Shown one piece after another: positions 8,253 to 16,450 of a stretch of DNA of 64,000 nt (its first letter is position 1; every line of letters begins with the position of its first letter). The position numbers and the translations under genes were made by a program. The stretch is from NCBI GenBank assembly GCA_963742725.1, contig CAVUMX010000001.1, forward strand, positions 1,798,001 to 1,862,000. The letters run 5' to 3'. The stretch comes from CAVVAL01 sp963742725. GTDB lineage: Bacteria; Actinomycetota; Actinomycetes; Mycobacteriales; Cryptosporangiaceae. The notes under the pieces are model-generated. The model saw only the letters and a program-made list of their open reading frames with translations. It did no database searches and was not told the DNA's origin.

Positions 8253-8744
8253 TCACCCGGCGAGACCGACGGCCTGGGCGGCGTCGGCCATGCTGTGGCC
8301 GTCGGCGTCGGCGCCGGGCGGGGAGGCCGACGGGTATGCGGTCGGAGCCGGCGGGGAGGCCGACGGGTATGCCGTCGGAGCCGGCGGGGAGGCCGACGGG
8401 TATCCCGTCGGGAGGGGGTACGACGGCGTCGTGGTCGGCGCCGGCGCCGACGGACCAGGCGACTTGGTCGGACTCGGCATCGGGCCGGGCGGGCTGGGGC
8501 ACGGCCACGGATCCGGCGAGATCGACGGCCGCGGTGGCGTCGGTGGATCGTCCGATCCGCTGGCCAGGGCGAACGGCGCCGCCGTCACGCCGAGGGCGCC
8601 GAGGGCGACGACGCCGAGCCCGGCGAGCACGGTCCGGCGGCGGGCGGCGCCGCGGATCGCCTTGTTCGAGAGGTTCACAGGTACTGCCTCCTGGGAGAGG
8701 TCCCGCAGCGCCGCCCTGATCGCGTCTTCCATGGGGGTGGTCAA
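8253..8744 (-). CDS. Single-pass membrane protein with Pro-rich repeat tail, coupled to SigE-family sigma factor
   Basis: About 163 residues from TTG 8744: a 35-residue cytoplasmic N-terminus (EDAIRAALRDLSQEA), a Arg-rich stop, a membrane helix (TVLAGLGVVALGALGVTAAP), then an extracellular Pro/Ser/Thr-rich tail. The tail contains three copies of an 11-residue unit like YPSASPPAPTA. The TTG overlaps the sigma-factor stop (TTGA) with GGAGG 7 nt upstream, so it is translated together with the sigma factor. The position and topology fit a regulator of that sigma factor, but I see no known anti-sigma zinc motif. An alternative start is ATG 8732. Confidence 0.65.
   Translation of the reverse strand: MTTPMEDAIRAALRDLSQEAVPVNLSNKAIRGAARRRTVLAGLGVVALGALGVTAAPFALASGSDDPPTPPRPSISPDPWPCPSPPGPMPSPTKSPGPSAPAPTTTPSYPLPTGYPSASPPAPTAYPSASPPAPTAYPSASPPGADADGHSMADAAQAVGLAG
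8316..8414. repeat. Three tandem 33-bp repeats
   Basis: Units at 8316-8348, 8349-8381 and 8382-8414 are nearly identical and encode, on the minus strand, the 11-residue repeats in the extracellular tail of the membrane protein. The 33-bp period keeps frame, so copy number could vary without breaking the gene. Confidence 0.9.
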
Positions 8745-9262
8745 CGTCTGACCTCCTGGATCTCGGAGCGCCGGGTCAGTTCCGGCGCAAGGATCCGTAG
8801 CCGGGCGACGGCACGGTGCGTCTGACTGCGGACGGTGCCGACCGAGCAACCGAGAACATCCGCGACCTGGGTCTCCGACATGTCGTCGAAGTACCGCAGG
8901 ACGAGCACGGCGCGCTGCTTCGGGGTCAGTCGAAGCAACGCCTCGCGCATCTCGATGCGGAGGTCCGTGTCGCCGCTCGGATCGGCCGACGAGGTGTCAG
9001 GCAGCGGGTGGACCAGCGTCTCCCGGCGGCGGGAAGCGCGGCGCCACCAACTGACCTGCTCGTGGTAGAGGACCTTCCGCACGTACGCCTCCGGGTTGCC
9101 GCTCCGCAGTGACCGCCAACGCACGAGCGTCTTGGTCAGCGCGGTCTGCAGCAGGTCCTCGGCGCTGTGCTGGTTCCCCGTGAGCAGGTACGCGAGGCGG
9201 ATCAGCGCAGGAGTCCGCGCCGCCACGAACTCCTGGAACTGCTGGTTCGCCTCTGCGTCCAT
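8741..9262 (-). CDS. SigE-family (actinobacterial SigE subgroup) ECF sigma factor
   Basis: A 173-residue ECF sigma factor. Region 2 includes FVAARTPALIRLAYLLTG and SAEDLLQTALTKTLVRW. Region 4 includes LRLTPKQRAVLVLRYFDDMSETQVADVLGCSVGTVRSQTHRA. This is the compact SigE-family arrangement common in Streptomyces and relatives (TIGR02983-like). ATG 9262 has AGAGGTGAC just upstream. Its stop overlaps the start of the Pro-rich membrane protein, which is the natural candidate regulator. Target genes cannot be told from sequence. Confidence 0.9.
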   Translation of the reverse strand: MDAEANQQFQEFVAARTPALIRLAYLLTGNQHSAEDLLQTALTKTLVRWRSLRSGNPEAYVRKVLYHEQVSWWRRASRRRETLVHPLPDTSSADPSGDTDLRIEMREALLRLTPKQRAVLVLRYFDDMSETQVADVLGCSVGTVRSQTHRAVARLRILAPELTRRSEIQEVRR

Positions 9263-9351
9263 GTCACCTCTTTCGTTGTACGTCTCTTAAGACGCCCCGG
9301 CCGCACCGGATCTATGCCGCCTCCGCCGGCGAAAGTCAGGACTGCCGTAGC

Positions 9352-10275
9352 GTGACGCTGGTGAGCAACCCGGTCGAAGTCCTCACCCGCCTCACTCCCG
9401 CGCAGGTCGAGGAGGTCCTGGCCCTGATGTCGGCGGCCGGCGACGCGGACGGCACGTACCCGCTGTCCGAGCACGTCGTCCTGCACCTGCGGCACGGCGG
9501 CGACGCGGACGTCCGGCACCTGCTGGCGCGGCACGACGGGGCCCTCGCCGGCTACGTCCACGTCGACGTGACCGACGCCGTCGCCGGATCGAGCGCCGAG
9601 GTCGCCGTCCATCCGGAGTACCGCCGCAAGGGCCTGGGTCGCCAGCTCGTGGAGGCGGCGGCCGCGGCGAGCCCGGACGGGCGGCTGCGGCTCTGGGCGC
9701 ACGGCGAGCACCCCGGCGCGGCCGCGCTGGCCCGCACGCTGGGCTTCGAGCGGGCCCGGGTACTGCACCAGATGCGGCGCTCGCTGTTCACGCCCGTGCC
9801 GTCGCCCGAGTTCCCGCCGGACGTCCGGCTGCGCGCGTTCGTCGTCGGCCAGGACGAGGCCGCGTGGGTGGCGGTGAACAACAGGGCCTTCGCCGACCAT
9901 CCGGATCAGGGTGGTTGGACCGAACGGGACGTCAAGGTGCGCGAGGCCGAACCGTGGTTCGACCCGGCCGGCTTCCTGCTCGCCGAGCGCGACGGCGAAC
10001 TGCTCGGCTTCCACTGGACGAAGGTCCACGGCTCGGCGTCCCACGAGCACCACCACGAGCCGATCGGCGAGGTGTACGTCCTCGGCGTCGATCCGTCGGC
10101 GCAGGGCCTCGGCCTCGGACCGGCCCTCACGCTCGCGGGACTGCGGCACCTGCGCGCCGCGGGCCTGAGCCAGGCCATGCTCTACGTCGACGAATCGAAC
10201 CCCCGGGCGTTGGAGCTGTACCGCAAGCTGGGGTTCACGATCTGGGCGACCGACATCGCGTTCGCGCGTCACTGA
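9352..10275 (+). CDS. mshD: Mycothiol synthase
   Basis: A 307-residue protein with two GNAT acetyltransferase domains: N-terminal about residues 10-140 (AEVAVHPEYRRKGLGRQLVEAA) and C-terminal about 150-300 (EVYVLGVDPSAQGLGLGPALTLAGL). It acetylates Cys-GlcN-Ins with acetyl-CoA, the last step of mycothiol synthesis, in the cytoplasm. The length and paired GNAT folds fit MshD. GTG 9352 is used. It is separated from the sigma-factor gene by 89 bp and is read divergently. Mycothiol restricts the host to Actinobacteria. Confidence 0.93.
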   Translation: MTLVSNPVEVLTRLTPAQVEEVLALMSAAGDADGTYPLSEHVVLHLRHGGDADVRHLLARHDGALAGYVHVDVTDAVAGSSAEVAVHPEYRRKGLGRQLVEAAAAASPDGRLRLWAHGEHPGAAALARTLGFERARVLHQMRRSLFTPVPSPEFPPDVRLRAFVVGQDEAAWVAVNNRAFADHPDQGGWTERDVKVREAEPWFDPAGFLLAERDGELLGFHWTKVHGSASHEHHHEPIGEVYVLGVDPSAQGLGLGPALTLAGLRHLRAAGLSQAMLYVDESNPRALELYRKLGFTIWATDIAFARH

Positions 10276-10361
10276 CCGTTAAGCTGGAACACCCCTCGGC
10301 TATCCGGCCAAGGTGAGGTCACGGTTGTACTCCGGTCCGGCAACAACGGCCTGAGCAGCGA

Positions 10362-10434
10362 GTTCACCTGGGCATAATGCCCGGTCCGTCCAATAGTCAG
10401 CCGACTGCCCGGCCCCGTTCACTCTGCGTTCACC
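10362..10434 (+). promoter_or_regulatory. PHO boxes upstream of pstS
   Basis: GTTCACT at 10417-10423 and GTTCACC at 10428-10434 are direct repeats exactly 11 bp apart, the unit spacing of PhoP-binding PHO boxes. A third GTTCACC lies at 10362-10368, just before CATAAT (10373-10378). They precede pstS by about 100 bp, so the operon should be induced by phosphate starvation through PhoR-PhoP. Confidence 0.8.
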
Positions 10435-10529
10435 CGTCCCGGGACGGCGCGCAACCTTGCCTCCTTACGGTCGCTCTCGACATGAATCAAATCTGGCCCC
10501 TTGCCGGCCATGATCGAGAGGTCCAACGC

Positions 10530-11480
10530 GTGAACCGCAACCTGCTGCGTCGCCGGCTCCTCGTCGGCTCCGCCGTGCTCGCTCTCGCGCTGACCGCGGC
10601 GTGCAGCGACAGCGACAGCGGCTCGTCGAAGGAACTGAGCGGCGCTATCAAGATCGATGGCTCCAGCACCGTCTTCCCGCTCACCAACACCGCCAACGAG
10701 CTGTACCGCGAAGAGCAGCCGAAGGTGAACATCTCGGTCGGCGAGTCCGGCACCGGTGGTGGCTTCGAGAAGTTCTGCAACAGCGAGACGGACATCTCCA
10801 ACGCGTCGCGTCCGATCAAGGACGAGGAGAAGGCCGCGTGTGAGGGCAAGGGCATCAAGTTCGCGGAGCTGATCGTCGCCAACGACGCGCTGAGCGTCGT
10901 GGTGAACAAGGAGAACAGCTTCGTCGACTGCCTCACCGTCGCCGAGCTCAAGAAGATCTGGGAGCCGAACTCCAAGGTCAAGACCTGGAAGGACGTCAAG
11001 CCCGACTTCCCGGCCGACCCGATCAAGCTCTTCGGCCCCGGCACGGACTCCGGCACCTTCGAGTACTTCACCGACGAGATCAACGGCGAGGCCAAGGCCA
11101 GCCGCACCGACTTCACCCCCAGCGAGGACGACAACGTTCTCGTCCAGGGTGTCGCCGCCGACAAGAACGCGCTCGGCTACTTCGGCTTCACGTACTACGA
11201 GGAGAACTCGGACAAGCTGAAGGCCGTCAAGGTCGACGGCGGCGCCGGCTGCGTCGAGCCCTCCGCGAAGACCGCCCAGGACGGCACCTACAAGCCGCTC
11301 GCCCGCCCGCTCTACGTCTACGTCAGCGGCAAGGCCCTGGAGCGCGAAGAGGTCAAGGACTTCGTGAACTACTACATCGAGAACATCGATGACGTGGTCA
11401 AGGAGGCCAAGTTCGTGCCGCTGACCGACGAGCAGAAGACCACGCTCAAGACCGAGTTCGACAAGCTCGGTCAGGCCTGA
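10530..11480 (+). CDS. pstS: Phosphate-binding lipoprotein PstS
   Basis: A 316-residue lipoprotein that captures phosphate outside the membrane for the Pst ABC transporter. The signal peptide ends in the lipobox LTAAC with Cys25. The binding domain starts GAIKIDGSSTVFPLT and includes GESGTGGGFEKFC and GPGTDSGTFEYF, the phosphate-contacting loops of PstS. GTG 10530 has GAGAGGT at 10515-10522. A longer in-frame reading from 10377 runs through the PHO boxes and is rejected. First gene of pstSCAB-phoU. Confidence 0.95.
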   Translation: MNRNLLRRRLLVGSAVLALALTAACSDSDSGSSKELSGAIKIDGSSTVFPLTNTANELYREEQPKVNISVGESGTGGGFEKFCNSETDISNASRPIKDEEKAACEGKGIKFAELIVANDALSVVVNKENSFVDCLTVAELKKIWEPNSKVKTWKDVKPDFPADPIKLFGPGTDSGTFEYFTDEINGEAKASRTDFTPSEDDNVLVQGVAADKNALGYFGFTYYEENSDKLKAVKVDGGAGCVEPSAKTAQDGTYKPLARPLYVYVSGKALEREEVKDFVNYYIENIDDVVKEAKFVPLTDEQKTTLKTEFDKLGQA

Positions 11481-11491
11481 TCGGGGCACAT

Positions 11492-12451
11492 GTGACAACA
11501 CCGACCACAACCGGTCGGAACGCCGCTGCCGCAGGGGGCTCCAGCCCTCTGCGGCAGTCGCGCGTCCGGATCGGTGAGAAATCCATCGAGACAGTCCTCG
11601 TCATAGCCGCGTTGCTCTCGATCTCGACGACCGTCGGCATCGTCGTCGCGCTCGCCGGTCCGACCATCGACTTCTTCACCAAGGTCAGCTTCGTCGACTT
11701 CATCACCGGCACCTCCTGGACGCCGCTGTTCGCCCAGAAGGAGTACGGCGTCCTGCCGCTCGTGGCCGCCACGCTGTTGATCACCACGATGGCGCTGGTC
11801 ATCGCCGTACCGCTCGGTCTCGGGTCCGCGATCTACCTCAGCGAGTACGCGCACAGTTCGGTCCGTAAGACGCTCAAGCCGATCATCGAACTGCTCGCCG
11901 GCGTCCCCACCGTCGTCTACGGGTTCATCGCGCTCCAGATGATCAACCCGTTCCTTCAGGACATCTGGCCGAACGACAACAAGCCGGACTTCCAGAACGC
12001 GCTGGTCGCCAGCATCGCGATGGGCGTCATGATCGTGCCGACGGTCGCCAGCCTCGCCGAGGACGCGATGAGCGCCGTCCCGGACAGCCTCCGCCAGGGC
12101 GCCTACGCGTTGGGCTCGTCGAAGATGCAGGTCTCCGTCCGGGTCGTGTTCCCGGCGGCGGTGTCCGGCATCGTCGCCGCCATCGTGCTCGGCATCTCCC
12201 GGGCGATCGGCGAGACCATGATCGTGGCCATCGCCGCAGGGCTGGTTTCCAACGGGGTCAACGTCAACCCGATCGAGTCGATGATGAACATGACCACCTA
12301 CATCGCCTCCGCCGGTTCCGGTGACGTCCCCGTCGGAACGATCGACTACGACACGATCTTCGCGGTCGGCGCCCTGCTGTTCCTCATGACGTTCGCGCTC
12401 AACGCGTTGAGCATCCGTATGGTCCGCCGGTTCCGGGAGGTGTACGAGTGA
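11492..12451 (+). CDS. pstC: Phosphate ABC transporter permease PstC
   Basis: A 319-residue inner-membrane permease with about six membrane helices. It carries the binding-protein-dependent transport motif (SLAEDAMSAVPDSLRQGAYALG) that contacts PstB, and the family stretch PIIELLAGVPTVVYGF. GTG 11492 lies 11 nt after pstS. The 3' end overlaps pstA by 4 nt. Confidence 0.95.
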   Translation: MTTPTTTGRNAAAAGGSSPLRQSRVRIGEKSIETVLVIAALLSISTTVGIVVALAGPTIDFFTKVSFVDFITGTSWTPLFAQKEYGVLPLVAATLLITTMALVIAVPLGLGSAIYLSEYAHSSVRKTLKPIIELLAGVPTVVYGFIALQMINPFLQDIWPNDNKPDFQNALVASIAMGVMIVPTVASLAEDAMSAVPDSLRQGAYALGSSKMQVSVRVVFPAAVSGIVAAIVLGISRAIGETMIVAIAAGLVSNGVNVNPIESMMNMTTYIASAGSGDVPVGTIDYDTIFAVGALLFLMTFALNALSIRMVRRFREVYE

Positions 12452-13350
12452 CCGCCACCGCAACCACGGCCAGGCAGGTTCCCAAGTCGCTGAAGAAGCA
12501 GGGCTCGCGCCCCGCCGACGTCGTGTTCAAGCTCGCTCTCCAGGCGTGCCTGCTCATCGCCTTCGCGTTCCTGACGACGCTGATCGTGTTCGCCGTGGCC
12601 AAGGGTTGGCCGCGGCTCGACAGCCGACTGTGGACAGAGATGCCCACCTCACGGATCTCGCGGGTCGACTCGGCGGGCGTGCAGTCCGCGATCCTCGGCA
12701 CGCTCTGGGTCATCAGCGTCACCGCGATCATCTGCCTCCCCACCGGCATCGCCGCCGCGATCTACCTGGAGGAGTACGCCGACAACAGCAAGTGGTACAA
12801 CCGGCTGCTCGAACTGAACATCCAGAACCTGGCCGGCGTGCCGTCGATCGTGTTCGGCATCCTCGGCCTCGGCATCATCGCCCGTACGTTCGGGCTGGGC
12901 TTCAGTGTCATCACGGCGTCGATCACGCTGGCGCTGCTCGTACTGCCGGTCGTGATCATCGCGACCCGGGAGGCGATCCGGGCCGTGCCCAACTCGATCC
13001 GCCAGGGCTCCTACGCGCTGGGCGCCACCAAGTGGCAGACCACCCTGCGGCAGGTCCTGCCAGCCGCGGTACCCGGTATGGCCACCGGATCGATCCTCGC
13101 GCTGTCACGCGCGATCGGTGAGGCGGCGCCGCTGCTGCTGCTCGGCGCCAGCACCGCCGTGCTGTTCAACCCCGACGGGCTCGACAGCGGCTACACCGTC
13201 CTGCCGATCCAGATCTTCAACCTCATCAAGGCCCCGCAGGAGGAGTTCCACCAGCTCGCCTGGGCCGCGATCGTCCTGCTGCTCGGGATCGTGCTGATCA
13301 TGAACTCGGTCGCGATCTTCATCCGGAACAAGTTCCAGAAGCGCATATGA
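12448..13350 (+). CDS. pstA: Phosphate ABC transporter permease PstA
   Basis: A 300-residue permease and partner of PstC. It has about six membrane segments, NIQNLAGVPSIVFGILGLG, and the coupling loop REAIRAVPNSIRQGSYALG. GTG 12448 overlaps the pstC stop (GTGA), which shows translational coupling. Nothing is odd in length or motifs. Confidence 0.95.
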   Translation: MTATATTARQVPKSLKKQGSRPADVVFKLALQACLLIAFAFLTTLIVFAVAKGWPRLDSRLWTEMPTSRISRVDSAGVQSAILGTLWVISVTAIICLPTGIAAAIYLEEYADNSKWYNRLLELNIQNLAGVPSIVFGILGLGIIARTFGLGFSVITASITLALLVLPVVIIATREAIRAVPNSIRQGSYALGATKWQTTLRQVLPAAVPGMATGSILALSRAIGEAAPLLLLGASTAVLFNPDGLDSGYTVLPIQIFNLIKAPQEEFHQLAWAAIVLLLGIVLIMNSVAIFIRNKFQKRI

Positions 13351-13393
13351 GCCACCCAACCAGACCCACGAGTGCCGGGCGCTCCTGAAAGAC

Positions 13394-14281
13394 ATGGCGG
13401 AAGAAATGGCGAACCTTAACCCCACAACGGTTGGCGCCCACGAGCCGACCAGCACGGTCAGCATCGGCAACGTCTCCGAGCGGCGCGAGCCGCCGGCCGA
13501 GGTCGACCCGGTCATCGAGGTCAACGACGTCAGCGTGTACTACGGCTCGTACGAGGCCGTACGCGGCGTGAACCTCCAGATCGGCTTCAACGAGATCACC
13601 GCGATGATCGGCCCGTCCGGCTGCGGCAAGAGCACCGTGCTCCGCTGCTTCAACCGGATGAACGACCTCGTCGTCGGCGCCCGTGTCCGAGGCAAGATCA
13701 CGTACCACGGCCACGACCTGTACGCCGACGAGGTCGACCCGATCGAGGTCCGGCGGCGGATCGGCATGGTGTTCCAGAAGCCGAACCCGTTCCCGAAGTC
13801 GATCTACGACAACATCGCCTACGGGCCCCGCGTCAACGGCCTCAAGAACAAGAACATGGACGACCTGGTCGAGGAAGCGCTGACCAAGGCCGCGCTGTGG
13901 GACGAGGTCAAGGACAAGCTCAAGGAGAGCGCCCTCGCGCTGTCCGGCGGGCAGCAGCAGCGGCTCTGTATCGCGCGCACGATCGCGGTGCAGCCCGAGG
14001 TGATCCTGATGGACGAGCCCTGCTCCGCGCTCGACCCCATCGCGACCGCCCGCATCGAGGACCTGATGCACGACCTGGCGCGTGACTACACGATCATCAT
14101 CGTCACGCACAACATGCAGCAGGCCGCCCGTGTCTCCGACCGCACCGCGTTCTTCACGGCCGAGGTCGACGACGCAGGCGTGCGGCACGGCCGGCTCGTC
14201 GAGTACGACCGCACGTCGCAGATCTTCACCAACCCGAACGACCAGCGCACCGAGGACTACATCACCGGCCGCTTCGGATAG
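13394..14281 (+). CDS. pstB: Phosphate ABC transporter ATPase PstB
   Basis: A 295-residue ATPase with Walker A GPSGCGKST, signature LSGGQQQRL, Walker B VILMDEPCSALDP and the PstB-type VFQKPNPFPKSIYDNI. It has about 35 extra N-terminal residues compared with the ~255-residue core. ATG 13406 could be the true start but would trim only four residues. It powers uptake through PstC and PstA and lies 43 nt after pstA. Confidence 0.95.
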   Translation: MAEEMANLNPTTVGAHEPTSTVSIGNVSERREPPAEVDPVIEVNDVSVYYGSYEAVRGVNLQIGFNEITAMIGPSGCGKSTVLRCFNRMNDLVVGARVRGKITYHGHDLYADEVDPIEVRRRIGMVFQKPNPFPKSIYDNIAYGPRVNGLKNKNMDDLVEEALTKAALWDEVKDKLKESALALSGGQQQRLCIARTIAVQPEVILMDEPCSALDPIATARIEDLMHDLARDYTIIIVTHNMQQAARVSDRTAFFTAEVDDAGVRHGRLVEYDRTSQIFTNPNDQRTEDYITGRFG

Positions 14282-14305
14282 CGCCGGCGCCAAGGGGGTA
14301 CGCAT

Positions 14306-14335
14306 GCCCGTGCCGGTGGGGGGACCGGCACGGGC
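14306..14335 (+). terminator. Hairpin between pstB and phoU
   Basis: A 12-bp perfect stem (14306-14317 with 14324-14335) and a six-G loop. It may act as a partial terminator or an mRNA-stability element that separates phoU from the transporter genes. Confidence 0.6.
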
Positions 14336-14370
14336 AGTGTGCGTCATGCGAACTGGATGGACGGAGGACT

Positions 14371-15033
14371 GTGACCCGCGAAGGATTCCACTCACAGCTC
14401 GGCGCGGTGCTCGGCGCGCTCGTCGACATGACGGGAACCGCCGGCGAGGCGATCGAGCACGCGACGACCGCACTCCTCGACGCCGACCTGGACGCGGCGG
14501 ACGCCGTCGCCGCGTTGGACGCCCAACTCGACAGTGCCCGCCGGGTCGTCGAGGAACAGACGTACGAACTGCTCGCCCGCCAGCAGCCCGTCGCCACCGA
14601 CCTGCGGGCGCTCGTGTCCGCCATCCGGATCGGCGTCGACATCGACCGCATGGGCTCGCTCGCCAACCACATCGCGAAGGTGGCCCGGCGGCGGCATCCG
14701 GCCAACGCCGTCCCCACCGAGCTGGTGTCGACGTTCCGCGAGATGGGCGTGGTCGCCCGCCGGATCGCCGAGAGCGCCGGTGCCGTCCTGGCCGAACCGG
14801 ACGCCGCCAACGCCGCCCGTCTCGACGTCGACGACGACACGATGGACGCGCTGCACCGGCGCCTGTTCCGGTCCGTCCTCGGCGACTGGGACAACGGCGT
14901 GGAGGCGGCGATCGACGTCGTCCTGCTGGGGCGGTACTACGAGCGCTACGCGGACCACGCCGTGGCCATCGCGCAGACCGTCGTCTACCTGGTGACCGGC
15001 GACCTCCCCGACGACCGCGCCGATCACCTCTGA
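14371..15033 (+). CDS. phoU: Phosphate-signalling regulator PhoU
   Basis: A 220-residue helical protein with two PhoU repeats. The first is about residues 15-105 (YELLARQQPVATDLRALVSAIRIGVDIDRMGSLA) and the second about 115-205 (VLLGRYYERYADHAVAIA). The E/D-x-x-D metal-site patterns are present. PhoU links Pst transport to PhoR signalling and curbs uptake. GTG 14371 follows GGACGGAGGA. It is the last gene of the pst operon. Confidence 0.92.
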   Translation: MTREGFHSQLGAVLGALVDMTGTAGEAIEHATTALLDADLDAADAVAALDAQLDSARRVVEEQTYELLARQQPVATDLRALVSAIRIGVDIDRMGSLANHIAKVARRRHPANAVPTELVSTFREMGVVARRIAESAGAVLAEPDAANAARLDVDDDTMDALHRRLFRSVLGDWDNGVEAAIDVVLLGRYYERYADHAVAIAQTVVYLVTGDLPDDRADHL

Positions 15034-15335
15034 CCTGCCCGAACGCTTCGCCTCCTTGGGTGATGGCGTCGCCGCCGCTGTGACAGCGGGCGGGACGTCA
15101 TTCGTTCGGCCCTTGGCTTGACGGCGCCGCCGCCGCGGTAGCGGGCGCCGGGCGGGACGTCATTCGTTCGCCCCCTGGCTTGACGGCGCCGCCGTTGGGC
15201 GGCGTGGCGTGCCCCGACGAGGTGGTCGCGGAAGGCACGCCGCGCCTCTTTGCGTGCGACGGTGGCGGCCACGCGCGCGGCGAGCCGCTCCTGCCAGTCG
15301 TCCGGCTCGGCCTGGGCGTTCGCGATGGGGTTCAT
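15024..15335 (-). CDS. Small basic hypothetical protein downstream of the DUF559-type gene
   Basis: A 103-residue reading frame whose ATG overlaps the stop of the DUF559-type gene (ATGA). The first ~50 residues (DDWQERLAARVAATVARKEARRAFRDHL) look like a helical coding sequence. The rest is Arg-rich and runs through the 62-bp direct repeat, so the natural C-terminus may have been changed by that duplication. It overlaps the 3' end of phoU by 10 nt. No recognised domain; it may be a non-functional tail. Confidence 0.4.
   Translation of the reverse strand: MNPIANAQAEPDDWQERLAARVAATVARKEARRAFRDHLVGARHAAQRRRRQARGRTNDVPPGARYRGGGAVKPRAERMTSRPLSQRRRRHHPRRRSVRAGQR
15086..15194. repeat. Imperfect direct repeat, 62-bp period
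   Basis: A block of about 46 bp starting near 15086 (core GGGACGTCATTCGTTCG, then TGGCTTGACGGCGCCGCCG) recurs 62 bp later, starting near 15148, with a few changes. It lies between the convergent phoU and small-ORF ends. Confidence 0.75.
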
Positions 15336-16225
15336 CGGGAGGTCAGGGCGGTGCGCACCCGCACGGCCAACGCCAGACAGCCGTCCCGTAGATCCCTCCC
15401 TCCGCACCGGATGACGAGCCATCCGGCCGCTGCGAACCGCGAGTACCGGTCGATGTCGTAGTCGAACTGCTGGCCCTCGGCATGATGGCGACCCTCGTAC
15501 TCCACAGCCACGCGCTCCTTGCGGAAGCCCAGATCGGCGTGCCCGATGAGACGGCCGTCGCCGTCGACGACCGGGCATTGCGGTTCGGCGGGCAAGCCTG
15601 CGGCGTTGAGCCGGAGCCGAACGACGGTCTCTGGCGGCGACTGCGCCCGTCCATCCAGCAAGGGCAGTACGGCGCGCGCCAACCGCAGCCCCCGGCGCGG
15701 ACGGCAATCGCTGACGAAGCGCTGTAGTACTGCGGTCGTCGCCAGCTCGGTACGGACAAGCGCATCGCCTACAACTGCCAGGTCCTCAAGCGACAAGGAC
15801 ATCGCGAGGTCGGCGTACAACCGTTCCGGTGAGGTGACTGGCAGGTCCCTGACCATTCGGATCAGGTGGTCGGGCAGATGACGCTGATGAACGACTATCT
15901 CCCGCCGCTGCGGAATCACAGGTCTGGGCGACAGGGTCACATGCACCGGCGCGACGGCCGGATTGACCAGGGTCGGCACCGGTAGCCCGTATAGACGCGC
16001 GGCAGTTCCGTCACTGAAGACAGCGTCCTCCGGGAGCGTTTCCAGCAGTGCCGTGCAGCGGCCAAGCGTGTCGGCCGGATCGAGCTTGTCCGAATACCAG
16101 CCTTGGCTGATCCGGGTCAGATGCCGCCGCTGGAGCTGGACGTCCGTGACGCCGTACGTACGGGCCGACGCCCTGGCGAAGGCGGGCGCCTGAGTCAGAT
16201 TGGAAGGCAACGAAGCACTGGTCAT
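15332..16225 (-). CDS. DUF559/AbiEi-type protein with Vsr-like endonuclease domain
   Basis: A 297-residue protein. The N-terminal ~60 residues (RTYGVTDVQLQRRHLTRISQGWY) resemble the AbiEi-like winged-helix domain. The C-terminal ~100 residues carry a Vsr/MTES_1575-type PD-(D/E)XK fold: GHADLGFRKERVAVEYEG, then DIDRYSRFAAAGWLVIR. This architecture is very common and multicopy in actinomycetes, and its function is not established. The start is ATG 16225; upstream codons run into the palindrome at 16333-16381 and are not coding. Confidence 0.8.
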   Translation of the reverse strand: MTSASLPSNLTQAPAFARASARTYGVTDVQLQRRHLTRISQGWYSDKLDPADTLGRCTALLETLPEDAVFSDGTAARLYGLPVPTLVNPAVAPVHVTLSPRPVIPQRREIVVHQRHLPDHLIRMVRDLPVTSPERLYADLAMSLSLEDLAVVGDALVRTELATTAVLQRFVSDCRPRRGLRLARAVLPLLDGRAQSPPETVVRLRLNAAGLPAEPQCPVVDGDGRLIGHADLGFRKERVAVEYEGRHHAEGQQFDYDIDRYSRFAAAGWLVIRCGGRDLRDGCLALAVRVRTALTSR

Positions 16226-16332
16226 GCATCGGACCGTGCCGGCCCTGCTCCTCGGACGGAACCGGCCACGGCGAATCTGTGGATGACGAATCACGGTGTG
16301 GATATTCGCTACCGCTCCCCACCCCGCCCACC

Positions 16333-16381
16333 TTCGGACTTTTGAGGGTCGCGGGAACCGCTTGACCCTCAAAAGTCCGAA
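16333..16381. repeat. 18-bp inverted repeat, copy 1 of a dispersed palindrome
   Basis: Perfect 18-bp arms (16333-16350 and 16364-16381; core CGGACTTTTGAGGGTC) around a 13-nt loop, just downstream of pit. A near-identical element lies at 24484-24534. It is probably a terminator or REP-like element. A run of GGGCGAGC-like short repeats follows to about 16440. Confidence 0.85.
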
Positions 16382-16450
16382 ACTCGAGCGGGCGAGCGGG
16401 CGAGCGGGCGCGCGGGCGACCGCGCGGGCGAGCGAGCGAGGAGGCGGAGC

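Noticed and set aside
8088..8825. Plus-strand Gly/Arg-rich ORFs at the 33-bp repeats
   Set aside because: They are opposite to a protein with a membrane helix, a good ribosome site and coupling to the sigma factor. The plus-strand product is low-complexity only.
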